From: Massilia rhizosphaerae
GTDB taxonomy: Bacteria; Pseudomonadota; Gammaproteobacteria; Burkholderiales; Burkholderiaceae_D
Length of the DNA: 64,000 nt
Reading direction: 5' to 3'
Assembly (NCBI RefSeq): GCF_016093545.1
Contig: NZ_JADKYX010000002.1
Span: 434,001-498,000, forward strand
In this document: positions 1-7,776 of the stretch, one piece after another
Position numbering within the stretch: position 1 is the first letter of the stretch
How the letters are laid out: each line of letters begins with the position of its first letter
Translations under genes and position numbers: made by a program
Notes under the pieces: generated by a model
The model's input: the letters and a program-made list of their open reading frames with translations, nothing else
Databases searched by the model: none
What the model was told of the DNA's origin: nothing

Positions 1-282
1 ATCGGCCAGCGCGTGCGGCTGTACCAGGCCGTCACCCTGGGCGCCAAGCGCTTTCCGGCGACTGCCGACGGCACGCTGCAGAAAGGCTTGCCGCGCCATC
101 CCATCGTCGAGGACGACGTCGTCATCTATGCCGGCGCCACCCTGCTGGGCCGCATCACGATTGGCAAGGGCGCCGTGATCGGCGGCAATGTCTGGCTGAC
201 GCACAACGTGCCGCCCGGCGCCCGCGTGGCCCAGGCCGCCTCGCGCGAGGACGACCAGGGGGTGCCGGGCGAGCCGGCGTAA
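1..282 (+). CDS. Serine O-acetyltransferase-like protein, C-terminal part (cut by window edge)
   Basis: The frame is open at the first base, so the N-terminal part lies outside the window. The visible 93 residues are hexapeptide-repeat (left-handed beta-helix) sequence: GQRVRLYQAVTLGAKRFP is close to the acceptor-site region of CysE/EpsC-type serine acetyltransferases, and IVEDDVVIYAGATLLGRITI continues the coil, ending with a short GARV-type tail. Enzymes of this type make O-acetylserine from serine and acetyl-CoA for cysteine synthesis. The gene converges on the TraB-family gene that follows, with 7 bp between the stops. Another hexapeptide acyltransferase is possible because the N-terminal domain is not visible. 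Confidence 0.8.
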   Translation: MGQRVRLYQAVTLGAKRFPATADGTLQKGLPRHPIVEDDVVIYAGATLLGRITIGKGAVIGGNVWLTHNVPPGARVAQAASREDDQGVPGEPA

Positions 283-289
283 CGCCGAT

Positions 290-1318
290 CTACCTGGGAC
301 TCTCGACCGCGTAGCCCCTGGACTGCAGCGCGGACAGGTAGCTCGCCGGCCCGAGGATGTCCTGGATTTCCAGGACGGCGAACGTGGACGCGTTGTCGGC
401 CAGCGCTTTTTCCGCCGTCCTGAGCCAGGCGAGGCGCAGGCGCTCGCGCGTCTGCCGCAGGGCCGCGGCATCCTTCGCGATCGAGCTGTTCAGCACGGCG
501 TCCAGGCAGGCGTCGCGGCGCTCGGCGAAATTCATGCCGCGGATTTGCGCGATGTCGCCATTGGCCCACGCGTTCGCGCGCACGCGCATCGTTTCGAGGT
601 CGACGTCCAGGCTGTCGAGCGTCCTGGTGAAACAAACGAGGTCGTCGACTTGCGAATTCTTGAAGTCGCGCACGAGCTTGCGGGGATCGTCCAGCATCAC
701 GTCGTAGCCGGAATCGCTCAATTTGACCTTGTTCTTCTTCGCGATGTCCTCGATCGTGTCCATCACGTCGCCGCCGTAGGACAGGCCGCTCTTCTTGAGA
801 CCCGCGAGCAGCAATTCTTCGCCGGCAAAAACGGGGCGGTAGTGCTCGACGCCGTCGTCGTCGCCGATGTATTTCGCCTTCAGCACCGTCCAACGCGCAT
901 AGACGTCGGACGGCACGACGTCGCGCAACACGGCGTCGTCCGGGTTCCGTTTGATGCCGATCAGGCTGGGCAACGCGGTCAGCCCGCGGAAGAACCCGAT
1001 GTGGGCTTTCGCGACCGGCGGCGTCAAGACTTCCTGCGACTTGGCCACGAGACGTTCGACGCGCGACGCATCCCATTGCATTTTCAGCGGCAGCGGCGCG
1101 TACGTCCCGAACACCCACATCACGTGACCGCCCTTCGACACTTTCCAGACGCCGGGGCCGGGACGGCGGCCTTCGACGACGACCGTGGCCGGGACGGCGT
1201 CCGGCGCGACGGCCGCGTCCGCCTGGACCGGCTGCGCGGCCGGGTCCACGCTTTGGGCCGACGCCGGCAGCGCCAACAAGCCCAGCCAGAGCGCATATCG
1301 CCCGGTTCTTTTCCTCAT
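290..1318 (-). CDS. TraB/GumN family exported protein, second tandem copy
   Basis: A 342-residue protein with an N-terminal signal peptide (RKRTGRYALWLGLLALPASA, then AQ). Family features are VWKVSKGGHVMWVFGTY near residue 60, a W..SRVERLVAKSQEVL helix, and an FxxGLTxLP segment. TraB/GumN proteins are related to metalloproteases that use a GX2H His, but here the motif reads GTYA, so that His is missing. I chose the ATG giving MRKR because an AAGG sits 8 nt upstream; a GTG three codons earlier is also open. The gene lies directly downstream of a paralogue of nearly the same length, whose stop codon overlaps this ribosome site, so the two are probably co-transcribed. Function unknown. Confidence 0.8.
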   Translation of the reverse strand: MRKRTGRYALWLGLLALPASAQSVDPAAQPVQADAAVAPDAVPATVVVEGRRPGPGVWKVSKGGHVMWVFGTYAPLPLKMQWDASRVERLVAKSQEVLTPPVAKAHIGFFRGLTALPSLIGIKRNPDDAVLRDVVPSDVYARWTVLKAKYIGDDDGVEHYRPVFAGEELLLAGLKKSGLSYGGDVMDTIEDIAKKNKVKLSDSGYDVMLDDPRKLVRDFKNSQVDDLVCFTRTLDSLDVDLETMRVRANAWANGDIAQIRGMNFAERRDACLDAVLNSSIAKDAAALRQTRERLRLAWLRTAEKALADNASTFAVLEIQDILGPASYLSALQSRGYAVESPR

Positions 1319-1328
1319 GGGGTACACC

Positions 1329-2354
1329 TTATTTCGGACTCTCGACCGTATAACCGTCCGCCTGAAGGTCGGCCAGGAAATTCGTCGGGCCGACGAGATC
1401 CTTCATCGACAGGAGGGCAAACGTCGACGTGTTGTCGGCCAGTGATTTCTTGGCCATCTTCACCCAGTTCGCACGGACGCGTTCGGGAAGATGATCGAAC
1501 GCCTGGGAACGCTTGGCGAACGGGCTGTTGAAAATGGCATCATTGCACGCCTTCTCCCGCTCGGCAAAGTCGAGGCGCGAAATCTCGGCGATATCGCCGT
1601 TGGCCCAGGCGTTGGCACGCACGCGCATCGCGTCGATATCGCCCTCCAGCCGCTCCAGCGTCTTGGTGAAGCAGGCGACGTCTTCCACCTGCGACTTCTT
1701 GAATTCCTTCATCAAGCCACGCGGATCGTCGACGTCGATGCTGAGCGTCGTCGACGTGATCTTGACCTTGTTATGCTTGGCCGTCTTTTCGATCTGCTCT
1801 TCCACGCCGGTGTTTTGCGTCAACCCGTTTTTCCCGATGCCTGCGCTCAGCAGCGTGTCGGCCACGAAGATGGGGCGGCGCCGCTCGATGCCGTCGTTCT
1901 CGCCGATATACTTGCCCTTCAATACCTGCCAACGCGCATACACGTCCGCCGGGAGCACGTCCCGCAACGTGGCGCCGTCCGGATTCTTGTCGATGCCGAT
2001 CGCAGTCGGCAGCAAGGTCAGGCCCCGGAAGAATCCGACGTCCACGCGGGCACCCGGTCGTGTCAACACTTCCTGCGACTTGGCCACGAGACGTTCGACC
2101 CGCGCCGAATCCCATTCCATCTTCTGCGGCAGCGGGGAATACAGGCCGAACACCCACATCACGTGATCGCCCTTCGACACTTTCCAGACGCCGGGGCCGG
2201 GACGGCGGCCTTCGACGACGACGGTGGCGGGTACGGCATCCGGCTCGGCCTCGGCGGCAGGAACGGCCTCGGCGGCAGGCTGGACCGTGGTCTGGGCCAG
2301 CGCAGGCAGGGTCAGGAAACTGAGGTACAGCGAGCATGTCAGTCGTTTGCTCAT
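1329..2354 (-). CDS. TraB/GumN family exported protein, first tandem copy
   Basis: A 341-residue protein with a signal peptide (MSKRLTCSLYLSFLTLPALA) and a short Ala/Glu/Pro linker, followed by VEGRRPGPGVWKVSKGDHV and the TraB/GumN fold. The position of the catalytic His in GX2H is Ser here (GLYS). It is a clear paralogue of the downstream gene: same length, same order of blocks, and an almost identical stretch of DNA around the VEGRRPGPGVWKVSKG segment. An upstream in-frame start four codons earlier exists, but MSKR gives the better signal peptide. It is probably an envelope or periplasmic protein; a protease-like activity is doubtful without the His. Confidence 0.8.
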   Translation of the reverse strand: MSKRLTCSLYLSFLTLPALAQTTVQPAAEAVPAAEAEPDAVPATVVVEGRRPGPGVWKVSKGDHVMWVFGLYSPLPQKMEWDSARVERLVAKSQEVLTRPGARVDVGFFRGLTLLPTAIGIDKNPDGATLRDVLPADVYARWQVLKGKYIGENDGIERRRPIFVADTLLSAGIGKNGLTQNTGVEEQIEKTAKHNKVKITSTTLSIDVDDPRGLMKEFKKSQVEDVACFTKTLERLEGDIDAMRVRANAWANGDIAEISRLDFAEREKACNDAIFNSPFAKRSQAFDHLPERVRANWVKMAKKSLADNTSTFALLSMKDLVGPTNFLADLQADGYTVESPK

Positions 2355-2472
2355 CGGGCATCCCATCGTTGTTGTGTGCGCAAAAGCTTAGCGCCACGGA
2401 TGAGCTTAGCCTATCGGGGCAACGAAGTGTTACATTTTTGACATGCATATGTTGCAGAGGCAACTTTTTGGA

Positions 2473-4005
2473 TCACGCGTCGTCCGGCGTCTCGACCGGC
2501 CGCTCCAGGAGGTCGTGCGCCAGCTTGAGCCCCTCGACCATCGTGTCGAACGCCGCGCGCTTCGCCTCCTCGCCGGGCACGCGCAGCACGTACGACGGGT
2601 GATAGGTGGTGACGACCCACCGGCCTTCGTGGCGCAGCGGTTTGCCGAGCGAATTCTTGAGCGTCACGTTGGCCGTGCGCAGCACGGATTTCAACGCGGT
2701 GGCGCCGAGGGCGACGATGACGGTCGGCTTGACGCTCGCCAGTTCCTTGTCCAGCCAATAGTGGCAAGCCTCGATCTCACGCTGGGCCGGCGTCTTGTGC
2801 AGGCGGCGCTTGCCGCGCGGCTCCCACTTGAAATGCTTGACGGCGTTGGTGACGTAGATCGCGTCGCGGTCGACACCGGCCGCCTCGCACACGCGGTCCA
2901 GCAGCTTGCCGGCCGGGCCGACGAAGGGTTGTCCGGCCAGGTCTTCCTGGTCGCCCGGCTGCTCGCCGACGAACATGATCTTCGCACGCTTGGGACCTGC
3001 GCCGCCGACGGCCTGGGTGGCGAACTGCCACAGCTCGCAGCGTCGGCATTCGTCCAGCTTCGACGGCTGCTGGCGTTCGGGCTGGGCGTCCTCGGGGGCG
3101 ATCGGGATCGTCGTGCCCTTGCGCTGGCCCACGGCCTCGTACTGGCCCACCTTGCGCGCGCCCAGCGCCGCTTCGCTCACCATGTGCGGCACGATCCTGG
3201 CCTCCGGCAGATTGTTCCAGCGATCCGACCGGATGTGCTGGTGCATCGCGTTCGTGTTCAGGCGCGCGGGATTGAACACGCTGCGGTAGTAGGTCAGCCA
3301 CAGGGCTTCCCCCGCATCTTCGAGGTCGGCCGCGTCGCGCACGAGCGGACCCGTGTTGTGCAGCGTGTGGCCGTCCCACAGGACGCTCGCCTCGGGCGTG
3401 GCGATCATCCAGCTGACCTTGCCCATGCGGGCCACGAAATGGTCGGCCACCTGGGGCAGCACGTCGTGACGCGGCTCGTACCAGGCGACGAAGCGCGGCG
3501 GGCCGGCTTCCTCCGGCCGTTCGCGGAAGCGGATGTAGGCATGCATATCGTGTTCCTCGCGGTGCACCGCCTTCACCATCGCGTGCAGGCGCGCGCCGTC
3601 CTCGTCGGCCGGCGACTGCACGTCGTGCTCGCCCTGCTGCCAGCGCCAGATCACGCGGTACAGGAAGGCCCAGCGGTCCGGCACGCGGCAGCACGCGGCC
3701 GCCTGCAGCATGTCCATCAGCGAACGCGGGATGTGCGGCGCAGGGCGCAGTGGCTCGTCCGGCGGCTCGGCCGGCGGTGTGACAGGATTATGCGAGGCCT
3801 CGGCCGTTGGCGGCGCACCCGAGAACAGGTCGCCCGCCAGCAGGTCGTCCATGTGCGGCGCGCCCCACGTCACCTGCTCCGGCGGGATGCCGTGCACGAG
3901 CAGTTCGCGCGCCGCCTCGCGCCATGCGGCGAACGTGTCGACGACGACCGGTTGTCCGGCCCGCACCAGCGCGTCGGCGGCGCATGTGGAAACCGGGGCC
4001 GGCAT
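2473..4005 (-). CDS. udgX: DUF4130-UdgX fusion, uracil-DNA glycosylase family repair protein
   Basis: A 510-residue two-domain protein. The first ~260 residues match the DUF4130 family (putative DNA metabolism protein that partners a radical SAM protein). The C-terminal ~200 residues are a UdgX-type uracil-DNA glycosylase: ECRRCELW (first Cys pair of an iron-sulfur cluster), motif A GEQPGDQEDLAGQPFVGPAG, TNAVKHFKW, the UdgX-specific loop GKRRLHKTP, and motif B HPSYVL. In characterised UdgX the His of the KRRIH loop traps uracil-DNA covalently; here the loop is KRRLH with the His kept. The start ATG overlaps the TGA of the upstream radical SAM gene by one base, so the two are translationally coupled. 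A LexA site lies ahead of the operon. Confidence 0.9.
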   Translation of the reverse strand: MPAPVSTCAADALVRAGQPVVVDTFAAWREAARELLVHGIPPEQVTWGAPHMDDLLAGDLFSGAPPTAEASHNPVTPPAEPPDEPLRPAPHIPRSLMDMLQAAACCRVPDRWAFLYRVIWRWQQGEHDVQSPADEDGARLHAMVKAVHREEHDMHAYIRFRERPEEAGPPRFVAWYEPRHDVLPQVADHFVARMGKVSWMIATPEASVLWDGHTLHNTGPLVRDAADLEDAGEALWLTYYRSVFNPARLNTNAMHQHIRSDRWNNLPEARIVPHMVSEAALGARKVGQYEAVGQRKGTTIPIAPEDAQPERQQPSKLDECRRCELWQFATQAVGGAGPKRAKIMFVGEQPGDQEDLAGQPFVGPAGKLLDRVCEAAGVDRDAIYVTNAVKHFKWEPRGKRRLHKTPAQREIEACHYWLDKELASVKPTVIVALGATALKSVLRTANVTLKNSLGKPLRHEGRWVVTTYHPSYVLRVPGEEAKRAAFDTMVEGLKLAHDLLERPVETPDDA

Positions 4006-5234
4006 CACGCCGCCCGCAGCTCCGGCCACAGATGCATCTGCTGCGGGGCGTCGGCCAGGTTACGCCGCAGCAGGTCGGACGACGCGGCGCCCTGCGCCGG
4101 CTTGTAGTCCGCCGTGATCACGAAGGGCGCCAGTTTTTTCAGGCTGCAGCGCAGGCGCGACAGGTCTTCCCAGCGGATGCGCCGCAGCCGCCGCAAGTCG
4201 ATCAGGCGCTGCGCCGTGCGCAGGCCGATGCCCGGCACGCGCGCGATCATGCTTTCGTCCGCGCGGTTCAGGTCGAGCGGGAAGTGGGCGCGATGCGCGA
4301 GCGCCCACCCCAGCTTGGGGTCGACGTCCAACGCGAGATTGCCGGCCGCGGGCATCAGCTCCTGCGCCGTGAACCCGTAGCCGCGCAGCAGGAAATCGGC
4401 CTGGTACAGCCGGTGCTCGCGCAGCAGCGGCGGCGGCGCGGACGGCACGCTGGACGGGCTGTGCGGGATCGGACTGAAGGCCGAGTAGTACACGCGTTTC
4501 AGCTTGTAGCTGCCGTACAGCGTCTGCGCGGTGTTCAGGATGGTCCGGTCGTCGCTGGCGTCCGCGCCGACGATCATCTGCGTGCTCTGCCCCGCCGGCG
4601 CGAACACGGGGGCCTTGGGGTGATCGTCCGTTTCGTCGAGCTTCGTGCGGATGGCGCCCATCGCCAGCTTGATCGTGTGCACGTTCTTTTCCGGCGCGAG
4701 CTTCGTCACGCTGTCCTGCGTGGGCAGCTCGATGTTCACGGACAGCCGGTCGGCATAGCGGCCCGCGAGTTCGATGAGGCGCGGGTCGGCGTCCGGGATC
4801 GTTTTCAAATGGATGTAGCCGCGGAACCGGTGTTGTTCGCGCAGGCGGCGCGCGACCTCGACCAGTTGCTCCATCGTGTAATCGCTCGACTGGATGATGC
4901 CCGAGCTGAGGAACAGGCCGTCGATGTAATTGCGCAGGTAAAAGTCGCGCGTGAGCTTGACGACCTCGTCGACGGAAAAGCGGGCGCGCGGCACGTTCGA
5001 TGTGCGCCGGTTCACGCAGTATTGGCAGTCGTAGACGCAGAAGTTCGTCAGCAGGATCTTGAGCAGCGACACGCAGCGCCCATCCGGCGTATAGCTGTGG
5101 CAGATGCCCATGCCATTGGTGGCGCCGAGGCCGTCCTTGTCGACGGAGTCGCGCCTGGGCGCGCCGCTGCTGGCGCAGGAGGCGTCGTACTTGGCCGCGT
5201 CGGCCAGGATCTCGAGCTTGTCTTTGAGTTCCAT
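4005..5234 (-). CDS. Putative DNA modification/repair radical SAM protein
   Basis: A 409-residue radical SAM enzyme. The SAM/4Fe-4S triad is CVYDCQYC at residues 66-73, a CX3CX2C spacing. A helix-hairpin-helix DNA-binding segment (MIARVPGIGLRTAQRLIDL) lies near residue 335. The family is known as the partner of DUF4130/UdgX proteins, and here the two genes overlap by one base. Other Cys residues near the N-terminus (ASC, GIC, GRC) may bind an auxiliary cluster. The ATG starts 12 bp from a perfect-core LexA box, which points to SOS induction. The substrate of the radical chemistry is unknown; repair or editing of a DNA lesion is the inference. Confidence 0.9.
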   Translation of the reverse strand: MELKDKLEILADAAKYDASCASSGAPRRDSVDKDGLGATNGMGICHSYTPDGRCVSLLKILLTNFCVYDCQYCVNRRTSNVPRARFSVDEVVKLTRDFYLRNYIDGLFLSSGIIQSSDYTMEQLVEVARRLREQHRFRGYIHLKTIPDADPRLIELAGRYADRLSVNIELPTQDSVTKLAPEKNVHTIKLAMGAIRTKLDETDDHPKAPVFAPAGQSTQMIVGADASDDRTILNTAQTLYGSYKLKRVYYSAFSPIPHSPSSVPSAPPPLLREHRLYQADFLLRGYGFTAQELMPAAGNLALDVDPKLGWALAHRAHFPLDLNRADESMIARVPGIGLRTAQRLIDLRRLRRIRWEDLSRLRCSLKKLAPFVITADYKPAQGAASSDLLRRNLADAPQQMHLWPELRAA

Positions 5235-5245
5235 TGCGGAATAAA

Positions 5246-5265
5246 TACTGTATATATAAACAGTA
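5246..5265 (-). promoter_or_regulatory. LexA (SOS) box
   Basis: CTGTATATATAAACAG matches the CTGT-N8-ACAG core exactly, with an AT-only spacer, and the flanking TA/TA extends the palindrome. It sits 12-31 bp before the ATG of the radical SAM gene, so LexA bound here would cover the core promoter. The site also lies 117 bp upstream of the divergent hydrolase gene, but its position fits the leftward repair operon much better. Confidence 0.85.
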
Positions 5266-5381
5266 TATCGCGAATATCCTCCGCCGTGCCGTGCGCGAAC
5301 GCACCATTTGTGGCCTGTCGCACGGCTGTTATTTCACAATGTTAATATCGCAGAATCGCCACGCGCCCGCCGGGAACCACC

Positions 5382-6185
5382 ATGTCCGTACAGTTTCGCA
5401 ACAACGTCCACGTGACCGGCTCGGGGCCGGCGACCATGGTGTTCGTGCACGGTTTCGGTTGCGACCAGACCATGTGGCGGCACCTGGCGCCGGCGTTCGC
5501 CGGCCGCTATCGCGTCGTGCTGTACGACCTGACGGGCAGCGGCCGCTCCGACTGGTCCGCCTACGACCGCACGAAGTACGCCAGCCTGCACGGCCACGTC
5601 ACGGATCTGCTGGAGGTGCTCGACGCCTGCGCGGCCGGGCCGACGGTCGTCGTCGGGCACTCGGTCGGCGCGTCGATCGGCCTGCTGGCGGCGGTCGCGG
5701 CGCCGCGGCGCTTCGTGGCCCAGGTGCTGGTCGGCCCGTCGCCCTGCTACGTCAACGACGGCGACTACGTCGGCGGCTTCAACCCGGAAGACATCGCCGG
5801 GCTGCTGGACGCGATGGAGGCCAATTTTCTCGAGTGGTCGCGCAAGATGGCGCCGGCGATCATGGGTGCGCCCAACCAGCCTGACCTCGGCGCGGAACTG
5901 ACGCGCAGCTTCTGCCGCAACGACCCGGCCATCGCCAAGCATTTCGCGCGCGTGACCTTCCAGGCCGACATCCGCGCCGACGTGGCCCGCTGCACCGTCC
6001 CCGCCCTGATCCTGCAATGCAGCGACGACCTGATCGTGCCGCGCGAAGTGGGCGAGTGGCTGCACCGCCACCTGGCGCACAGCACGCTGTGCGTGATCGA
6101 CAACGTGGGGCACTGCCCGCACGTGAGCGCGCCGACGGCGAGTTCGGATGCGATCGAGACCTTTCTCGCGCGGGCGTTGCGGTAA
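5382..6185 (+). CDS. Alpha/beta hydrolase, RsbQ/KAI2-like
   Basis: A 267-residue cytoplasmic alpha/beta hydrolase. The order of motifs is VFVHGFGCDQTMW (oxyanion hole), GHSVGAS with nucleophile Ser94, CSDDLIVP with acid Asp216, and GHCPHVSAP with catalytic His244. GFGCDQTMWR, YDLTGSGRSDWSAYD and the GHxPHxSAP ending are features of the RsbQ/KAI2 subfamily, which hydrolyses or senses small hydrophobic ligands; Bacillus RsbQ acts with the PAS phosphatase RsbP. The next genes rightward encode a PAS-containing signalling protein on the other strand, but no RsbP-like phosphatase is visible. Substrate unknown. Confidence 0.85.
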   Translation: MSVQFRNNVHVTGSGPATMVFVHGFGCDQTMWRHLAPAFAGRYRVVLYDLTGSGRSDWSAYDRTKYASLHGHVTDLLEVLDACAAGPTVVVGHSVGASIGLLAAVAAPRRFVAQVLVGPSPCYVNDGDYVGGFNPEDIAGLLDAMEANFLEWSRKMAPAIMGAPNQPDLGAELTRSFCRNDPAIAKHFARVTFQADIRADVARCTVPALILQCSDDLIVPREVGEWLHRHLAHSTLCVIDNVGHCPHVSAPTASSDAIETFLARALR

Positions 6186-6189
6186 CGTT

Positions 6190-7770
6190 TTACGCCACGC
6201 CGATGTAGCCGTTGGCCTGCGCCAGCAGCGCCGGTTCCATGCGCGCCGCCACGCGGTGGATGTAGTTGGCGGCAGGTGGCACGCCGGCCGCGCCGGCGCG
6301 GTGCAGCCATGCGTAGGCTTCCACCAGGTCGGTCGGCACGCCCTGCCCCGCCGCGTACATCACGCCGAGGTTGAACTGGGCGCGCGCGTGGCCCTGGCGC
6401 GCGGCGCACAGGTACCAGAAATGGGCGGCCTCGTAATCGCGCTCGGCGCCGTGGCCGCTGTCGTGGCGCAGGCCCAGCGCGAACTGCGCGAGCGCGTGGC
6501 CCTGCTCGGCCGCCTTGCGATACCACAGCGTGGCCTGGCGCGGATCGACCATGCCCGTGTCGTCGCGGTCGAGCAGCATGCCCAGCGCGTACTGCGCCGG
6601 CGCGTAATCCTGGTCGGCGGCCTTGCGATACCAGTACGCGGCTTCGCGCTCGTCCTGCGTCACGCCGTTGCCGCTCTCGTAGCGCAGCGCGAGGTCGAAC
6701 TGGGCGCGCAGATGCCCCTGTTCCGCGGCCTTGCGATACCAGTCCAGCGCCAGCGCGGGATCCTGCGGCACGCCGTGACCGGCGTCGTACAGCTGGCCGA
6801 GGTGGTACTGCGCGCTCGCGAAGCCCTGGTCCGCCGCCAGGGCGTACCAGTGCGCGGCCTGCGCGACGTCCCGCTCGACACCCTGGCCATGTTCATACCG
6901 AAGGCCGAGGTTGTCCTGCGCGCCCGCGTGGCCCTGCTCGGCCGCGCGCCGGAACCACGCGAGCGCCAGTTGTGGATCGGGCGCGACTTTGTCGCCGGCA
7001 TCGTAGATCAGCGCGAGATTGAATTGCGAGCTGGCGTGGCCCTGCTCGCCCGCGCGGCCGTACCACAGGATCGCCTTCTCGCTGTCCCGCGGCAGGTCCT
7101 GGCCCTTGTCGTAGCGGAGGCCGAGGTTGAACTGGGCCGGCGCATAGCCCTGCTCGGCGGCCTTGCGGAACCAGTGGATGGCCTGCTGCACGTCGCGTTC
7201 GACGCCCTGGCCACTGTCGTAACGCAGCGCGAGATTGAACTGCGAGCGCGCGTAATTCTGTTCGGCCGCACGGCGATACCAGTCGACGGCCAGCGCGATG
7301 TCCTGGACGACGCCCTTGCCGCCTTCGTACATCATGCCGAGATTGTGCTGCGCGCCCGGGTCGCCCTGGGCGGCGGCCTTGCCGAACCAGTGCAGCGCCT
7401 CGTGCACGTCGGCCGGGGTGCCCTGTCCCTTCGCGTACAGCCACCCCAGGTTGTACTGGGCCTGCACATAGCCCTGCTCCGCGGCCTGCCGATACCAATA
7501 CAAGGCCTGGCCCGGGTCCTGCGCCACGCCCTGGCCCTTCTGGTACATCACGCCGAGGTTGTACTGCGCCTGTTCGAGGCCGCTGCTGGCGGCCATGCGA
7601 TACCACGCCACCGCCAATTCGTCGTTGCGCGGCACGCCCTGGCCGTTCACGTACATGAAACCGAGGCTGTGCTGGGCCGTGGCGACGCCGCGCTCGGCCA
7701 GCGCTTTTACGCGCAAAAACTCCGCCGTGTGGCGGGACTCAAGCTCGCTCGGGGAAGCCTGGCCGGGCAT
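6190..7770 (-). CDS. SEL1-like repeat protein (13 repeats)
   Basis: A 526-residue protein made almost entirely of 13 SEL1/TPR-like repeats of about 36 residues, each with an AQxNLGxxY block followed by a G-G pair and an A..WY.KAAEQG block. There is no signal peptide, so it is probably a cytoplasmic scaffold. It starts 6 bp after the stop of the GGDEF-EAL gene and is the third gene of a leftward signalling operon with that protein and the HDOD-kinase. SEL1 proteins mediate protein-protein contacts in signalling; a role as assembly partner of this c-di-GMP module is inferred from position only. Confidence 0.85.
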   Translation of the reverse strand: MPGQASPSELESRHTAEFLRVKALAERGVATAQHSLGFMYVNGQGVPRNDELAVAWYRMAASSGLEQAQYNLGVMYQKGQGVAQDPGQALYWYRQAAEQGYVQAQYNLGWLYAKGQGTPADVHEALHWFGKAAAQGDPGAQHNLGMMYEGGKGVVQDIALAVDWYRRAAEQNYARSQFNLALRYDSGQGVERDVQQAIHWFRKAAEQGYAPAQFNLGLRYDKGQDLPRDSEKAILWYGRAGEQGHASSQFNLALIYDAGDKVAPDPQLALAWFRRAAEQGHAGAQDNLGLRYEHGQGVERDVAQAAHWYALAADQGFASAQYHLGQLYDAGHGVPQDPALALDWYRKAAEQGHLRAQFDLALRYESGNGVTQDEREAAYWYRKAADQDYAPAQYALGMLLDRDDTGMVDPRQATLWYRKAAEQGHALAQFALGLRHDSGHGAERDYEAAHFWYLCAARQGHARAQFNLGVMYAAGQGVPTDLVEAYAWLHRAGAAGVPPAANYIHRVAARMEPALLAQANGYIGVA

Positions 7771-7776
7771 GGCGCA

